From: Frondihabitans sp. Leaf304
GTDB lineage: Bacteria > Actinomycetota > Actinomycetes > Actinomycetales > Microbacteriaceae
Direction of reading: 5' to 3'
DNA: 44,728 bases
Assembly (NCBI RefSeq): GCF_001423105.1
Contig: NZ_LMNV01000005.1
Location: 1 to 44,728 of the forward strand
The position numbers were made by a program, and so were the translations under genes. Under the pieces are notes generated by a model. That model was not told where the DNA came from. It searched no databases and was given only the letters and a program-made list of their open reading frames with translations. Positions 24,288 through 32,415 of this stretch are shown here, one piece after another; the stretch's first letter is position 1; each line of letters opens with the position of its first letter.

Positions 24288-24503
24288 ATGGCCACACTCC
24301 TCTACGGCACCGACCGCTTCGAGCTCCCCGACACCTACAGTCGTCGCGACTTCGAGAAGGAAGCCCTTAAACGCCGTTCAGTGTGGCGTGGACAACTCCC
24401 TCTGACTTTCCCACTCAAGGGTGGAGGCGCAATCACGATGTACATCTTCACCGTTCCTCTCGCGTTCATCGAGAGTGAATCGGAGTCGCGCAAGCTCCCC
24501 TAG
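24288..24503 (+). CDS. small protein, DUF7882-like and shortened
   Basis: 71 residues starting MATLLYGTDRFELPD, with TMYIFTVPLAFIES near the end. DUF7882 proteins of Microbacteriaceae start with MxxLxYG and end with a hydrophobic 'hPSIPLxF' strand, so this looks like a short member lacking the usual C-terminal helix. The ATG follows GTAGG at a short distance. Its function is unknown. It sits between the DUF6578-like gene (divergent) and a PadR-associated membrane gene (convergent). Confidence 0.45.
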   Translation: MATLLYGTDRFELPDTYSRRDFEKEALKRRSVWRGQLPLTFPLKGGGAITMYIFTVPLAFIESESESRKLP

Positions 24504-24551
24504 GAGCAGGAGCAAGAGGCGCCGCGGCGGATTCGCTGCGGCACGAAACAC

Positions 24552-24980
24552 CTAGTCATCGCTGATCACTCCTAGGGTCAACGCTCGGTGATTGCGTCGA
24601 AGCAAGAGCCCGCCGAAGCCGCCACTGATGACAAACAAGCCCGCGCCTGCGGCCCCGAGCCACAAGCTACTCAGGATGGGATAGCCCAGCCCCGGAACAG
24701 TCACCACGAGGGTGCTCTGAAAGCCGGCTCGCCATGCTGTCAGCAGAGCGCATCCCGCTATGAACGCAACAGTGAAAAATACGTACGGAATGACGGCACT
24801 AAATCGCTGGCGCAAACCCGTCGCGGCGAGATTGCGCTGCTCCGACCTCGTTGGCCGCGAACGATCCTCGACCTCAGCTCCTTCCAGGAGCGTTTGAAGC
24901 AGAGCCTCGCCGTGGACGCGACGCCACCGGGCCGAGTACCAGCGCATGCTGGCTCGGTACTGCCGTTCGAGTTCTTTCAT
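24552..24980 (-). CDS. PadR-associated membrane protein
   Basis: 142 residues. The N-terminal part (MKELERQYRASMRWYSARWRRVHGEALLQTLLEGAE) matches the short helical start commonly seen in membrane proteins encoded with PadR regulators. Three hydrophobic helices follow (about residues 62-82, 91-105 and 108-128). Its ATG overlaps the PadR stop (ATGA), so the two are translationally coupled. Such proteins are often anti-sigma- or permease-like accessory factors, but the role here is not known. Confidence 0.7.
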   Translation of the reverse strand: MKELERQYRASMRWYSARWRRVHGEALLQTLLEGAEVEDRSRPTRSEQRNLAATGLRQRFSAVIPYVFFTVAFIAGCALLTAWRAGFQSTLVVTVPGLGYPILSSLWLGAAGAGLFVISGGFGGLLLRRNHRALTLGVISDD

Positions 24981-25306
24981 GCCCCAACCACCCCTCCATT
25001 GAGCCGGCGCAGAGCAATCTCGGCGCCTTGTTGTCGACGATGAGCCGCTTCGGCCAGTCGCGTTCGGCCGAGACTCGTAAGACTGAACGACCGCCTCAGC
25101 CGCCCTTGAACGATGTCTTCGGACGACACTTCGACGAGGCCATCGACCCGAAGGCGATCGAGGGCGGCATAAAGCGTCCCCGCCTGGAGACGAAGTGCAC
25201 CAGAACTCAGGGCCGCTACGTCGGTGATGATCCCGTAACCATGGCGAGACCCACTCGCGAGCGACGACAGAATGACGAACGTCGGTTCCCGCATCTCTGA
25301 GCTCAT
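24977..25306 (-). CDS. PadR-family transcriptional regulator (short)
   Basis: A 109-residue winged-helix protein: MREPTFVILSSLASGSRHGYGIITDV, then GALRLQAGTLYAALDRLRVDGLVEVS and a wing ending RSFSLTSLGRTRL. The length is typical for PadR subfamily 2. ATG 25306 begins at the predicted transcription start of a good -35/-10 pair, so the message is probably leaderless. The partner gene overlaps downstream. It likely regulates its own operon. Confidence 0.88.
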   Translation of the reverse strand: MSSEMREPTFVILSSLASGSRHGYGIITDVAALSSGALRLQAGTLYAALDRLRVDGLVEVSSEDIVQGRLRRSFSLTSLGRTRLAEAAHRRQQGAEIALRRLNGGVVGA

Positions 25307-25312
25307 GATGCG

Positions 25313-25341
25313 ACTATATGCAGATCAACTGACTATGACAA
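25313..25341 (-). promoter_or_regulatory. sigma-70-type promoter for leaderless PadR mRNA
   Basis: TTGTCA (25336-25341) and TATAGT (25313-25318) are separated by exactly 17 bp on the minus strand. Only CGCATC lies between the -10 box and the ATG at 25306, so transcription should start at or next to the A of the ATG. No ribosome site is present, in keeping with a leaderless transcript. Confidence 0.65.
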
Positions 25342-25544
25342 GAGGCCGATTTCTGGTCGTTGAGCTTGCTCTACAGGTCGGCGTTGGGCCTGAAACTGGG
25401 ACTGGCTCCGCCTTGCGGCGCACGTATCATCGCGACATGCGGATCAACCACAGCTAGCTTTATCTGTCTCTCGTAGTGCTCGCGATCGTGTGGGTCGTTC
25501 TCGAGGCCGACTTGTTCGGGTCCAGCAGCACCCGCCGCCGCCTC

Positions 25545-26216
25545 CTAATCCGCCCCCGGCACCGCCACGATCCGGTTCTGGTACGCCCACACGACCGCCT
25601 GAAGGCGGGAGCGCACGCCCAGCTTCGGCAGCATGCGAGCCAGGTGCGACTTGACCGTGGACACCTCGACGACCAGCTCGGCCGCGATCTCCTCGTTCGA
25701 CATGCCCTGGGCGAGAAGCATCAAGACCTCGCGCTCACGAACAGTCAGGAGGTCGTCGGCCCGATCGCCGGTGACCGGCTGCAGACTCCGCCTCGACACG
25801 AACTCGCGCAGTACCCGGCGCGTGAGCGCCTGGTCGACGGTGCCGTTCCCGGCGGCGACTTGGCGCACCGCCCGGATGATCACGTCAGGGTCGGCGTCCT
25901 TGAGCAAGAACCCGGATGCCCCGGCCTCCAACGCCCCGAACAGGTAGTCGTCGAGACCGAAGGTCGTGAGGATCAGCACCGGCACGACCGGGTCGGCGTC
26001 CGGGCCACACAGTTCGCGCGCGACCTCGATCCCGTTCCGCACCGGCATGCGGATGTCGAGGCACGCGACGTCGGGTGCGGTGCGCCGAGCGAGTTCCAGC
26101 GCCTCTCCCCCGTCGGCGGCAACGGCCACCACTTCGATGTCGGGCTCAGCACCGAGAAGCGCGGTGATCCCGGCGCGCACGAGCGGCTGGTCGTCAGCGA
26201 CGAGCACCCGGATCAT
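25545..26216 (-). CDS. NarL/LuxR-family response regulator
   Basis: 223 residues. The receiver domain has DDQ near residue 9, the phospho-acceptor Asp in DVACLDIRMP (about 54), the switch Thr in ILTTF and Lys in FLLKDAD. The C-terminal LuxR-type helix-turn-helix is LTVREREVLMLLAQGMSNEEIAAELVVEVSTVKSHLARMLPKLGV. It is the output partner of the histidine kinase just upstream; the genes overlap by ATGA (26213-26216). It probably controls its own operon, including the CPBP protease gene. Confidence 0.93.
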   Translation of the reverse strand: MIRVLVADDQPLVRAGITALLGAEPDIEVVAVAADGGEALELARRTAPDVACLDIRMPVRNGIEVARELCGPDADPVVPVLILTTFGLDDYLFGALEAGASGFLLKDADPDVIIRAVRQVAAGNGTVDQALTRRVLREFVSRRSLQPVTGDRADDLLTVREREVLMLLAQGMSNEEIAAELVVEVSTVKSHLARMLPKLGVRSRLQAVVWAYQNRIVAVPGAD

Positions 26217-27484
26217 GCCGACACCCCCAGGCCCTCGTCCTCAGCGGCAAGCGGCGCCTCACGGGTCAGCGTGAGCTCGACCAGCCATCCACCGTCGTCA
26301 GTCGGCCCCGCCTGAAGCTGAGCTCCGACGAGGTCGGCCCGCTCCTGCATTCCGCGCAAGCCACTACCCCCAAAAGACGAGGTCGAGGCGGCCGGCGTAG
26401 CAGCCGGTCCGTTCTCGATCCGAATCGTGACCTCGGCCGAGTCGAGATCGTCGATGGTCACCCTGACCAGAGCCCCCGCGGCATGCAGGGCGGCGTTCGC
26501 GAGCGCCTCCTGAGCGGTTCGGTACGCGGCGAGTTGGGCAAGCGGTCCGACACCGCCGGCGACGTGCGTCTGATCGCCGACGGTGCGGATCTCGAGCCGC
26601 ACATCAGAGCGGAGCGCGGTCCGCTCGACAAGGTCGAGGATCCCCGCGACAGTCTCGACGGCCCGCTCGGCCGGGGCGTCGTCGCGCAGCAGTCCGACCA
26701 GTCGGCGCAGGTCGTCGAGAACGGCCGTGCTCTCTTCCCGAACCTGCCGCACGCCCTCGTGGGCCCGCTCCGGGTCGGAGTCGATCTGACGGTCGATCAC
26801 GGCGGCCATCAGCGCGATTCCCGAGAGGTGGTGCGCGGCGATGTCGTGCAGCTCGCGCGCCATGGCGGTCCGTTCCCGCGACACCGCCGCGTCGATCCTC
26901 GCTTCCTGCTCTCGGCCGATCGCCGACGCTTCTGCGGTGCGGGCTGATCGCTCGTCACGACGCGAGCGGATCACGAGGGCCACGAGCAGAGGCAGTCCGA
27001 CGGTCCCGGCCGCCTGCAGCAGTCCCTGCCCCAGGGCCGCCGCGAGCGGCGCATCGGCCCGAAGGATCCCACCGGTCACCTCCGCAACGACAACGAGGCC
27101 TGCCGTCGTGGCGAGCGCGGGCCAGAGCACGCCGAGCCGCACCCGGACTACGGCGAGCGCGACGGAGACGATGACGGCGAGTTCCGCCAGAGTGTGGAAG
27201 TCCCCCGGCGAGACGGCGGATCCTGCGACCGCGAGAAAGGCGACCGCCACCGGCGTCGCTCGAAGAGTGCGCCCCGAGGCGAGGAGCGCCGCGGCCTGGG
27301 CGAGCAGCACGAGGGCGAAACCGATCCACTCCCCGCTGAGGGGTGCAGGGTACGACCCGACCGGCCCGACCTCGTCGACCCGGTCGAGGGCGGGCAGTCC
27401 GACGAGGAGGCCGATGGAGACGAGTGCCGTGCCGCTCGCAACGGCGACGGTCGTTCGTCGCCGGCGTGCGTCATCGGAGGTCAT
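26213..27484 (-). CDS. sensor histidine kinase (HisKA_3, NarL-type partner)
   Basis: A 423-residue membrane kinase. Four to six hydrophobic helices fill residues ~12-170. The dimerisation and phospho-acceptor motif is ERTAMARELHDIAAHHLSGI (His about 210-215). The ATP-binding domain shows the N box (AYRTAQEALANAALHA) and GGSGLRGMQERADLVG. It lies between the CPBP gene (14-bp overlap upstream) and the response regulator (4-bp overlap downstream), so all three are translated together. The signal is probably membrane or envelope stress (inference from the class). Confidence 0.92.
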   Translation of the reverse strand: MTSDDARRRRTTVAVASGTALVSIGLLVGLPALDRVDEVGPVGSYPAPLSGEWIGFALVLLAQAAALLASGRTLRATPVAVAFLAVAGSAVSPGDFHTLAELAVIVSVALAVVRVRLGVLWPALATTAGLVVVAEVTGGILRADAPLAAALGQGLLQAAGTVGLPLLVALVIRSRRDERSARTAEASAIGREQEARIDAAVSRERTAMARELHDIAAHHLSGIALMAAVIDRQIDSDPERAHEGVRQVREESTAVLDDLRRLVGLLRDDAPAERAVETVAGILDLVERTALRSDVRLEIRTVGDQTHVAGGVGPLAQLAAYRTAQEALANAALHAAGALVRVTIDDLDSAEVTIRIENGPAATPAASTSSFGGSGLRGMQERADLVGAQLQAGPTDDGGWLVELTLTREAPLAAEDEGLGVSA

Positions 27485-28433
27485 CGGTCGATCCTACGAG
27501 TCGGGCCCCGGCGGCCGTCGGTTCGTCGTCGCGGGCGGGGTCGTATCCCAGGCGACCCCGTGTGATCACCAGCAGCAGGGTCGCGCCGATCGTCGACAGG
27601 ATCGCGAGGCCGATCAGCATCGTCGAGGCGGTGATGCCGGGATACATGTCTGCCCAGAGCGTCGAGATGGTGTTGTTCACACCGACGTGCAGCAGCAACA
27701 CCAGCGGCAGGCTCTGCCCGGTGCGGTTGAACACCCAGATCATGATCACGTTGAACGTGATCGTGAACGCGATGAAGACGAGAGGGTCGGTCCAGGGCGC
27801 GGTCGGCCAGCCGCCCCAGTCGCTGAGGTAGAGGGGCATGTGCCAGAGGGCCCAGAGCGGTCCGAGCACGGCCGCGGCACCGAGGGCGCCGAAGCGCGAT
27901 TGCAGGCGCGGCAGGGCGAAGTCACGCCAGCCTGGCTCTTCTGACAGCCCAGTGGAGAAAATTTGCACGATCAGGCCCGGCACCAGGGCGCCCAGCGCGA
28001 GAGCCGACGGCGCCTGCACATTGCCACCGGAGAACGGCAGCCCCGACAGCACGATCAGAGCGGGCACGCCCACGAGAGCCAGCGTGTACCAGTACCAGCC
28101 GACCCGCCACCGCCAGAGCCGGCCGACCCAGCGTCGAAGGCCCGGACGCCCGTCGGCGACCGCTGTCACCAGGAAGGCGCTGCCCAGCGGCCCGAGGAGT
28201 GCTCCCGGAAGCACGCCAGAAAACTGAGCCGACCCGAGGAACTCTGCAAAGTGGATGTTCCACACCCCGAGCCCGTGCGGCGAGAGGATGTACGGCACCC
28301 ACGCCAGCCAGCTCAAGCCCAGCGCAAGGGCGAAGAAGCTGACGAGGGGGCGCCGGGCTATGACTCCGCCGATCCCTCCTCGTGCACGGGCTTCCGTGCC
28401 GGTCTTGGGGCGGTTCTCGATGATCGTCGCCAT
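27471..28433 (-). CDS. CPBP-family (CAAX-like) intramembrane metalloprotease
   Basis: A 320-residue polytopic protein with about eight helices. Motif 1 is EEPGWRDFALPRL (EExxxR), motif 2 is LGPLWALWHMPLY (FxxxH-like), and motif 3 is HVGVNNT; these carry the glutamates and histidines proposed to hold the metal or substrate. The family includes Rce1-like CAAX proteases and bacteriocin-immunity or self-resistance proteins. ATG at 28433 is preceded by GGAGG at a 4-nt spacing. It is first in an operon with the histidine kinase and response regulator, which suggests it either generates or responds to the signal. Confidence 0.88.
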   Translation of the reverse strand: MATIIENRPKTGTEARARGGIGGVIARRPLVSFFALALGLSWLAWVPYILSPHGLGVWNIHFAEFLGSAQFSGVLPGALLGPLGSAFLVTAVADGRPGLRRWVGRLWRWRVGWYWYTLALVGVPALIVLSGLPFSGGNVQAPSALALGALVPGLIVQIFSTGLSEEPGWRDFALPRLQSRFGALGAAAVLGPLWALWHMPLYLSDWGGWPTAPWTDPLVFIAFTITFNVIMIWVFNRTGQSLPLVLLLHVGVNNTISTLWADMYPGITASTMLIGLAILSTIGATLLLVITRGRLGYDPARDDEPTAAGARLVGSTDDLR

Positions 28434-28668
28434 GATGCCTCCGTTCGTCGGGTGGCCCGGAACGACCACACCCCAACGCTAAGAACGGGCCGTCGCCCGA
28501 ACGACCGGCAAAAGAACGCACGGCTGAACCTTGCGTCGAAAGATGCAAAGGATCCGACGCGCCGTCCAGGCAGACATCTCACCTCGGTACTCGCGGCACT
28601 TCTCGCTCAAGGGGCGTAGAGCTAAGTGAGGGTCAGACGTGCTGACCGAAGAGAAGCGGGATGAACAC

Positions 28669-29025
28669 ATGGCACATGGAGTAGCAACCGTCTGGGTTCC
28701 TGTGACGGATATGAAACGAGCGGTTGCGTTCTACCGCGACACTCTTGGACTCGAAGTGAAGAACGAAGACACCGACTGGTCGGAGCTCGACGCGGGCGGC
28801 CTCATGATCGGGCTCAACGGCCGCGAAGACGCCTCGGTGTCGTCGTCGGGTGGCGCCGTCATCTCGTTCCAGCCCGACGGCTCGATCGAAGACGAGCTCG
28901 CTCGCCTGAACGACCACGGCGCCGACATCCAGGGCGAGATCAGTGAGCACCCGTGGGGGCGGATCCTGCCCTTCAAAGACACTGAAGGCAACGACCTGCA
29001 GCTGTACTCGCCGCCGCAGGGCTAG
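28669..29025 (+). CDS. VOC-family (glyoxalase/bleomycin-resistance-like) protein
   Basis: 118 residues with the paired beta-alpha-beta-beta-beta layout: ATVWVPVTDMKRAVAFYRDTLGLEVK opens module 1, and GRILPFKDTEGNDLQLYSP closes module 2. Possible metal or substrate residues are the Glu and Gln/His at the ends of the strands. The function could be dioxygenase, epimerase or drug binding; none is proven. ATG 28669 is preferred over a GTG 10 codons earlier because the family starts here. The gene is ended by a strong terminator. Confidence 0.82.
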   Translation: MAHGVATVWVPVTDMKRAVAFYRDTLGLEVKNEDTDWSELDAGGLMIGLNGREDASVSSSGGAVISFQPDGSIEDELARLNDHGADIQGEISEHPWGRILPFKDTEGNDLQLYSPPQG

Positions 29026-29109
29026 CAGCCGACGTCACCATCGCCAATGCATGTAAGCCGGCAGTAAGCCCGAGGCTGGCCTCCGTGTAAGAGACCGATG
29101 AAGGTCTGG

Positions 29110-29167
29110 CAAACAAAGAGGCCCTCTTCGCCGCACTAACGTGCGCCGGAGAGGGCCTCATTGTTTG
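29110..29167. terminator. strong bidirectional terminator
   Basis: A 58-bp near-perfect inverted repeat: CAAACAA-GAGGCCCTC on the left pairs with GAGGGCCTC-TTGTTTG on the right, continuing into an inner CGCAC/GTGCG stem. The AT-rich outer arms give T tracts on both strands, and TTTTTT follows further right. It separates the convergent VOC gene and MFS gene and marks the left boundary of the redox cassette. Confidence 0.85.
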
Positions 29168-29218
29168 CTGTTTGCTTAGCTTTTTTCCCGTGCAGCTAGC
29201 ACGGCGAAGGGCTCAGTT

Positions 29219-30415
29219 TCATGCCGAGAAGGTTTTTCGGCCCACGATCGTGAGCGCTAGCGCGACTGCGCCGAGGACCGCCATGAATAGGCCGAGGATC
29301 AACCCGCCGGAGAGACCGAGCAGCAAAGCCCCGACCAAGCCTGCGGCGAAGATTGCGAGGTTGAACGCCACAGGGAGGAATGAGTTGGCAAGGTCCGATT
29401 GGGAACCGCCTGCGATGGAGAGTGCGCTTTGTAACTGAGGGGACGCGCCCCCGAATGCCAACCCCCAGAGCGCGGCCGCGAGTAGCACTGCAACCGGGGA
29501 TGCGTGCTCGGTGACGAACACGGCGGCCGCGATGATGAAGGCAACGATGCTTGCTTGCAGCAGCAGCCGGGGGTGATGGTCAATCACAAGGGCAGTCACG
29601 ATGACACCGCCGATAGAGGCGACCCCGTAGACAAGGAGCACGAGGTCCGGGGTCAGGCCGCTGCCGCTGTCACGGAGGAACGGTGCGATGTACGTGTAGA
29701 TGGTGTTGTGGCCGAGCATCCAGACGAAGATCACCAGGAGCACGATCGGGATGCCCGGCAGCAGGAACACCCTTGCAAGAGGTTGACGGTGGGCCTGGGG
29801 TTGCCCTGATAGGCCAGGCACGATGACTGTTATAACCCCGACGAGGATGATCCCCAGGGCGGATAGTCCGGCGAATGACCAGCGCCAGTCGAGGACGCCG
29901 CCGACAAAGGAACCGAGCGGGGTGCCGAGGGCGAACCCGACCGGTGCGCCCGTGGCGACGACCGCCAACGCCAGACCGCCACGGTTGGGCGGGCTGATGC
30001 GGCGTCCGTACGCGGCGAGCATCCCCCACAGGATGCCAGTGAAGGCACCGCCGACGAACCGGGAGGCCAGCGAGATGACGACGTCAGACGACAGCGCGGT
30101 GACGGCGTTGGCAAAGACAAGCCCCGAGAGCGCTCCTAGTAGTAGCGGCTTTCGTCGGAAGCCCTGCGTGTAGGTGATCGCAGGAACGGTGACGACGACC
30201 GTTCCCAGAGCCCAGACGCTGATGAACTGTCCGATGACCCCCTCGCTGACACGGAGGTCGTGCGCCATGACGGGCAGCAAACCGGCGGGCATGGTCTCTG
30301 CGGAAAGCAGAACGAATCCGATGGCCGCTAACGAGATCAGGGAGAGCCACGGCATCCGATCCCGGGTCGCCGGTGTGGCAGCCGAGGGGGCCCGGGCAGG
30401 TATGGAGGTGGTCAC
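29219..30415 (-). CDS. MFS transporter (AraJ/drug-efflux type)
   Basis: 398 residues with 12 membrane segments. Helix 1 contains FVLLSAETMPAGLLPVMAHDLRVSEG, typical of the DHA1 sugar- or drug-efflux group, and GTPLGSFVGGVLDWRWSF resembles motif C of antiporters. It is the last gene of the CMD / cupin / alcohol dehydrogenase operon, 13 bp after the dehydrogenase, so it probably exports a metabolite related to that pathway. Confidence 0.87.
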   Translation of the reverse strand: MTTSIPARAPSAATPATRDRMPWLSLISLAAIGFVLLSAETMPAGLLPVMAHDLRVSEGVIGQFISVWALGTVVVTVPAITYTQGFRRKPLLLGALSGLVFANAVTALSSDVVISLASRFVGGAFTGILWGMLAAYGRRISPPNRGGLALAVVATGAPVGFALGTPLGSFVGGVLDWRWSFAGLSALGIILVGVITVIVPGLSGQPQAHRQPLARVFLLPGIPIVLLVIFVWMLGHNTIYTYIAPFLRDSGSGLTPDLVLLVYGVASIGGVIVTALVIDHHPRLLLQASIVAFIIAAAVFVTEHASPVAVLLAAALWGLAFGGASPQLQSALSIAGGSQSDLANSFLPVAFNLAIFAAGLVGALLLGLSGGLILGLFMAVLGAVALALTIVGRKTFSA

Positions 30416-30428
30416 TTCTGTCCCGTAG

Positions 30429-31463
30429 CTAGAGGCGGATGAGGACTTTGAGGGCCTCGCGGTCGTCCATCAGCCTGTAAGCGTCGGCGATCTGATCGAG
30501 GGGCATCTCGCGGTCGAAAACACGGCCGGGGTCGATGGTGCCGTCAAGGACCTGAGGAATGGCGGCCTCGAGGTAGGCGCGGACGGTCGCGGGCCCGCCG
30601 GTGAGGGTGGCGTTCTTCCCGAACAGAGAACTCATCCCGACTGCGGCTTCCTCGTACTGGGGCACGCCGACGCGGCTGATGGTTCCTCCGGGTCGGACGA
30701 TGCCGACGGCCTGTTCGTAGGCAGGCATGTGCCCGACCGCTTCGAGGACGACGTGCGAGCCCTCGCCCCCGGTGATGTCCATCACCTTGGCAACGCCCTC
30801 ATCACCACGCTCGGCGACGACATGGGTGGCGCCGAATTCCCGACCGAGGTCCGTGCGGTCGGTGTGGCGGCCCATGAGGATGATGGTCTCGGCGCCGAGC
30901 TGCTTCGACGCCAGGACGGCCGAGAGGCCGACGGCGCCGTCACCGATGACGGTGACGGTCTTCCCCGGCCCGACGTCGCCTCGGATGGCGGCGTGATAGC
31001 CGGTCAGGTAGACGTCCGACAGGGTCAGCAGGGACGGCATGTACGACTCGTCAGTGCCTGCGGGGATCTTGACGGCGGTACCGTCGGCTTCGGGGACGAT
31101 CAGCTTCTCGGCCTGGGTGGCGGAGGGAGCACCGTCGAAGAACCCGCCGTGGATGCAGGAGGTGGTGATGCCGTCCTGGCAGAAGGCGCAGGTCCCGTCC
31201 GACCAGGCGAACGGGACAATGACAGTGTCACCCACAGAGAGGGTCGTGACATCGTCTCCGACCCCCTCGACGACGCCGATGGCTTCGTGGCCCATGCGGC
31301 GACCCTCGGGGGTCTCTTCGAGGTCGTGGTACGGGTGCAGGTCCGACCCGCAGACGCACGCGTAGGTCACACGGATGAGCGCTTCGGTGGGGTGCTCGAT
31401 GACGGGGTCGGGGACCTCGACGACGCGGACGTCGCCGGATTTGAACATGAGGGTGGCTTTCAT
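30429..31463 (-). CDS. zinc-dependent alcohol dehydrogenase
   Basis: 344 residues. The catalytic zinc residues are in ACVCGSDLHPYHD and MGHEAIG. The structural zinc loop is SDGTCAFCQDGITTSC with only three of the usual four cysteines visible, as recalled for this subfamily. The Rossmann motif is VTVIGDGAVGLSAV. ATG 31463 matches the family start MKATLMFKSGDVR, although its ribosome site (GAAAGAAG) is modest. It probably reduces or oxidises aldehydes or quinones. It is third in the operon after the CMD and cupin genes. Confidence 0.9.
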   Translation of the reverse strand: MKATLMFKSGDVRVVEVPDPVIEHPTEALIRVTYACVCGSDLHPYHDLEETPEGRRMGHEAIGVVEGVGDDVTTLSVGDTVIVPFAWSDGTCAFCQDGITTSCIHGGFFDGAPSATQAEKLIVPEADGTAVKIPAGTDESYMPSLLTLSDVYLTGYHAAIRGDVGPGKTVTVIGDGAVGLSAVLASKQLGAETIILMGRHTDRTDLGREFGATHVVAERGDEGVAKVMDITGGEGSHVVLEAVGHMPAYEQAVGIVRPGGTISRVGVPQYEEAAVGMSSLFGKNATLTGGPATVRAYLEAAIPQVLDGTIDPGRVFDREMPLDQIADAYRLMDDREALKVLIRL

Positions 31464-31527
31464 CGCTACTTCTTTCGATCGTTCCGCTGGTGACGCGGTT
31501 GCTGGGTCTGTTCTGGGGGGGCGGCGC

Positions 31528-31932
31528 TCAGGCGGCGCCGTTGTAGTCGTCGTCGCTGATCTGCTCGAGCCAGGTGGTGGTCTCGGCGGGATCGTCGGCG
31601 GCTTCGAGGATGGCGATGTGCTCCATGAAGGTGTCGCCGCTGGAGGCGTGGAAGTGTTCCTCGCCGGGGGCGATCGAGATGGTCTGCCCGGGGTGAACGT
31701 CGACGACGTGTCCGTCACGGGTGCCGAACCGGGCGATGCCTTCGGTGACGTGCAGGAACTGGCCGCGGGCGTGGTGGTGCCACGCCGTCCGGGCACCGGG
31801 TGCGAACCGAACCTTTGCCACGGTCACTCGCTGGTCGTCGGTCTGGGGTGCCACGATCGGGTCGACCCACACCTGACCGGGGAACTGCGCTTCGGGGTTG
31901 AGGCTGGTTGGTTTCTGCGGCTGGATCTGCAT
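31528..31932 (-). CDS. cupin-domain protein
   Basis: 134 residues forming one cupin barrel. Metal ligands are visible in TAWHHHARGQFLHV (motif 1) and IAPGEEHFHASS (motif 2). Small cupins of this kind accompany CMD-family proteins and dehydrogenases in redox or quinone-detoxifying clusters. It sits 12 bp downstream of the CMD gene in the same operon. It may be an isomerase, a dioxygenase-like enzyme or a ligand-binding protein; the sequence does not decide. Confidence 0.88.
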   Translation of the reverse strand: MQIQPQKPTSLNPEAQFPGQVWVDPIVAPQTDDQRVTVAKVRFAPGARTAWHHHARGQFLHVTEGIARFGTRDGHVVDVHPGQTISIAPGEEHFHASSGDTFMEHIAILEAADDPAETTTWLEQISDDDYNGAA

Positions 31933-31944
31933 GAGGGCGGTTCC

Positions 31945-32277
31945 TTACTTGTCGTCGGTGAAGAGGTTCTTGGCGACGCCCATCGCGGCCATTCCGCGCG
32001 GCCAGCCGGAGTAGAGCATCACGTGGGTGATCGCTTCGATGAGTTCGTCCTGGGTGACGCCGTTCTCGACGGCACGGCCGAGGTGGAAGCCCAGCTGCTC
32101 GGTGTTGCCCTGCGCGGTCAGGACCCCGACGGTGACGAGGCTGCGGTCCCGGGCGGACAGCTCGGGACGGTTCCAGACGTCGTCAAAGAGGACATCGTCG
32201 GTGAGGGCGGCCATCTTGGGGGCGAAGTCGCCGAACATGGCGCGACCGCCACCGACCTGCTTTTTCTGTTCCGGCAT
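31945..32277 (-). CDS. carboxymuconolactone-decarboxylase (CMD) family protein
   Basis: 110 residues of the all-helical CMD fold: LSARDRSLVTVGVLTAQGNTEQLGFHLGRAVENGVTQDELIEAITHVMLYSGWPRG. It resembles the PcaC side of the family and lacks the CxxC of the AhpD peroxidase branch, so peroxidase activity is unlikely. It is first in the operon with cupin, alcohol dehydrogenase and MFS genes and diverges from the SDR gene. A role in quinone or lactone handling is family-level inference. Confidence 0.88.
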   Translation of the reverse strand: MPEQKKQVGGGRAMFGDFAPKMAALTDDVLFDDVWNRPELSARDRSLVTVGVLTAQGNTEQLGFHLGRAVENGVTQDELIEAITHVMLYSGWPRGMAAMGVAKNLFTDDK

Positions 32278-32303
32278 GACGCTCTCCTTCTCCTCCTAGA
32301 AAC

Positions 32304-32338
32304 CCCGCGTTCGGGGCTCATCACTCAGCCAACGCGGG
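32304..32338. promoter_or_regulatory. inverted-repeat operator candidate in the divergent CMD/SDR promoter
   Basis: CCCGCGTT (32304-32311) and AACGCGGG (32331-32338) are perfect 8-bp inverted copies with a 19-bp spacer. They lie in the 138 bp between two divergent starts, where a regulator could act on both directions. The nearby MmyB-type XRE gene is the obvious candidate, but nothing in the sequence proves that it binds here. Confidence 0.4.
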
Positions 32339-32415
32339 ACGGGAGCGGAAAGGAATGCCCTGCTGTGACGTGTACTGAGAGGGCACCCCTCCCCCGAGGT
32401 GGCCACAATGGGGTC

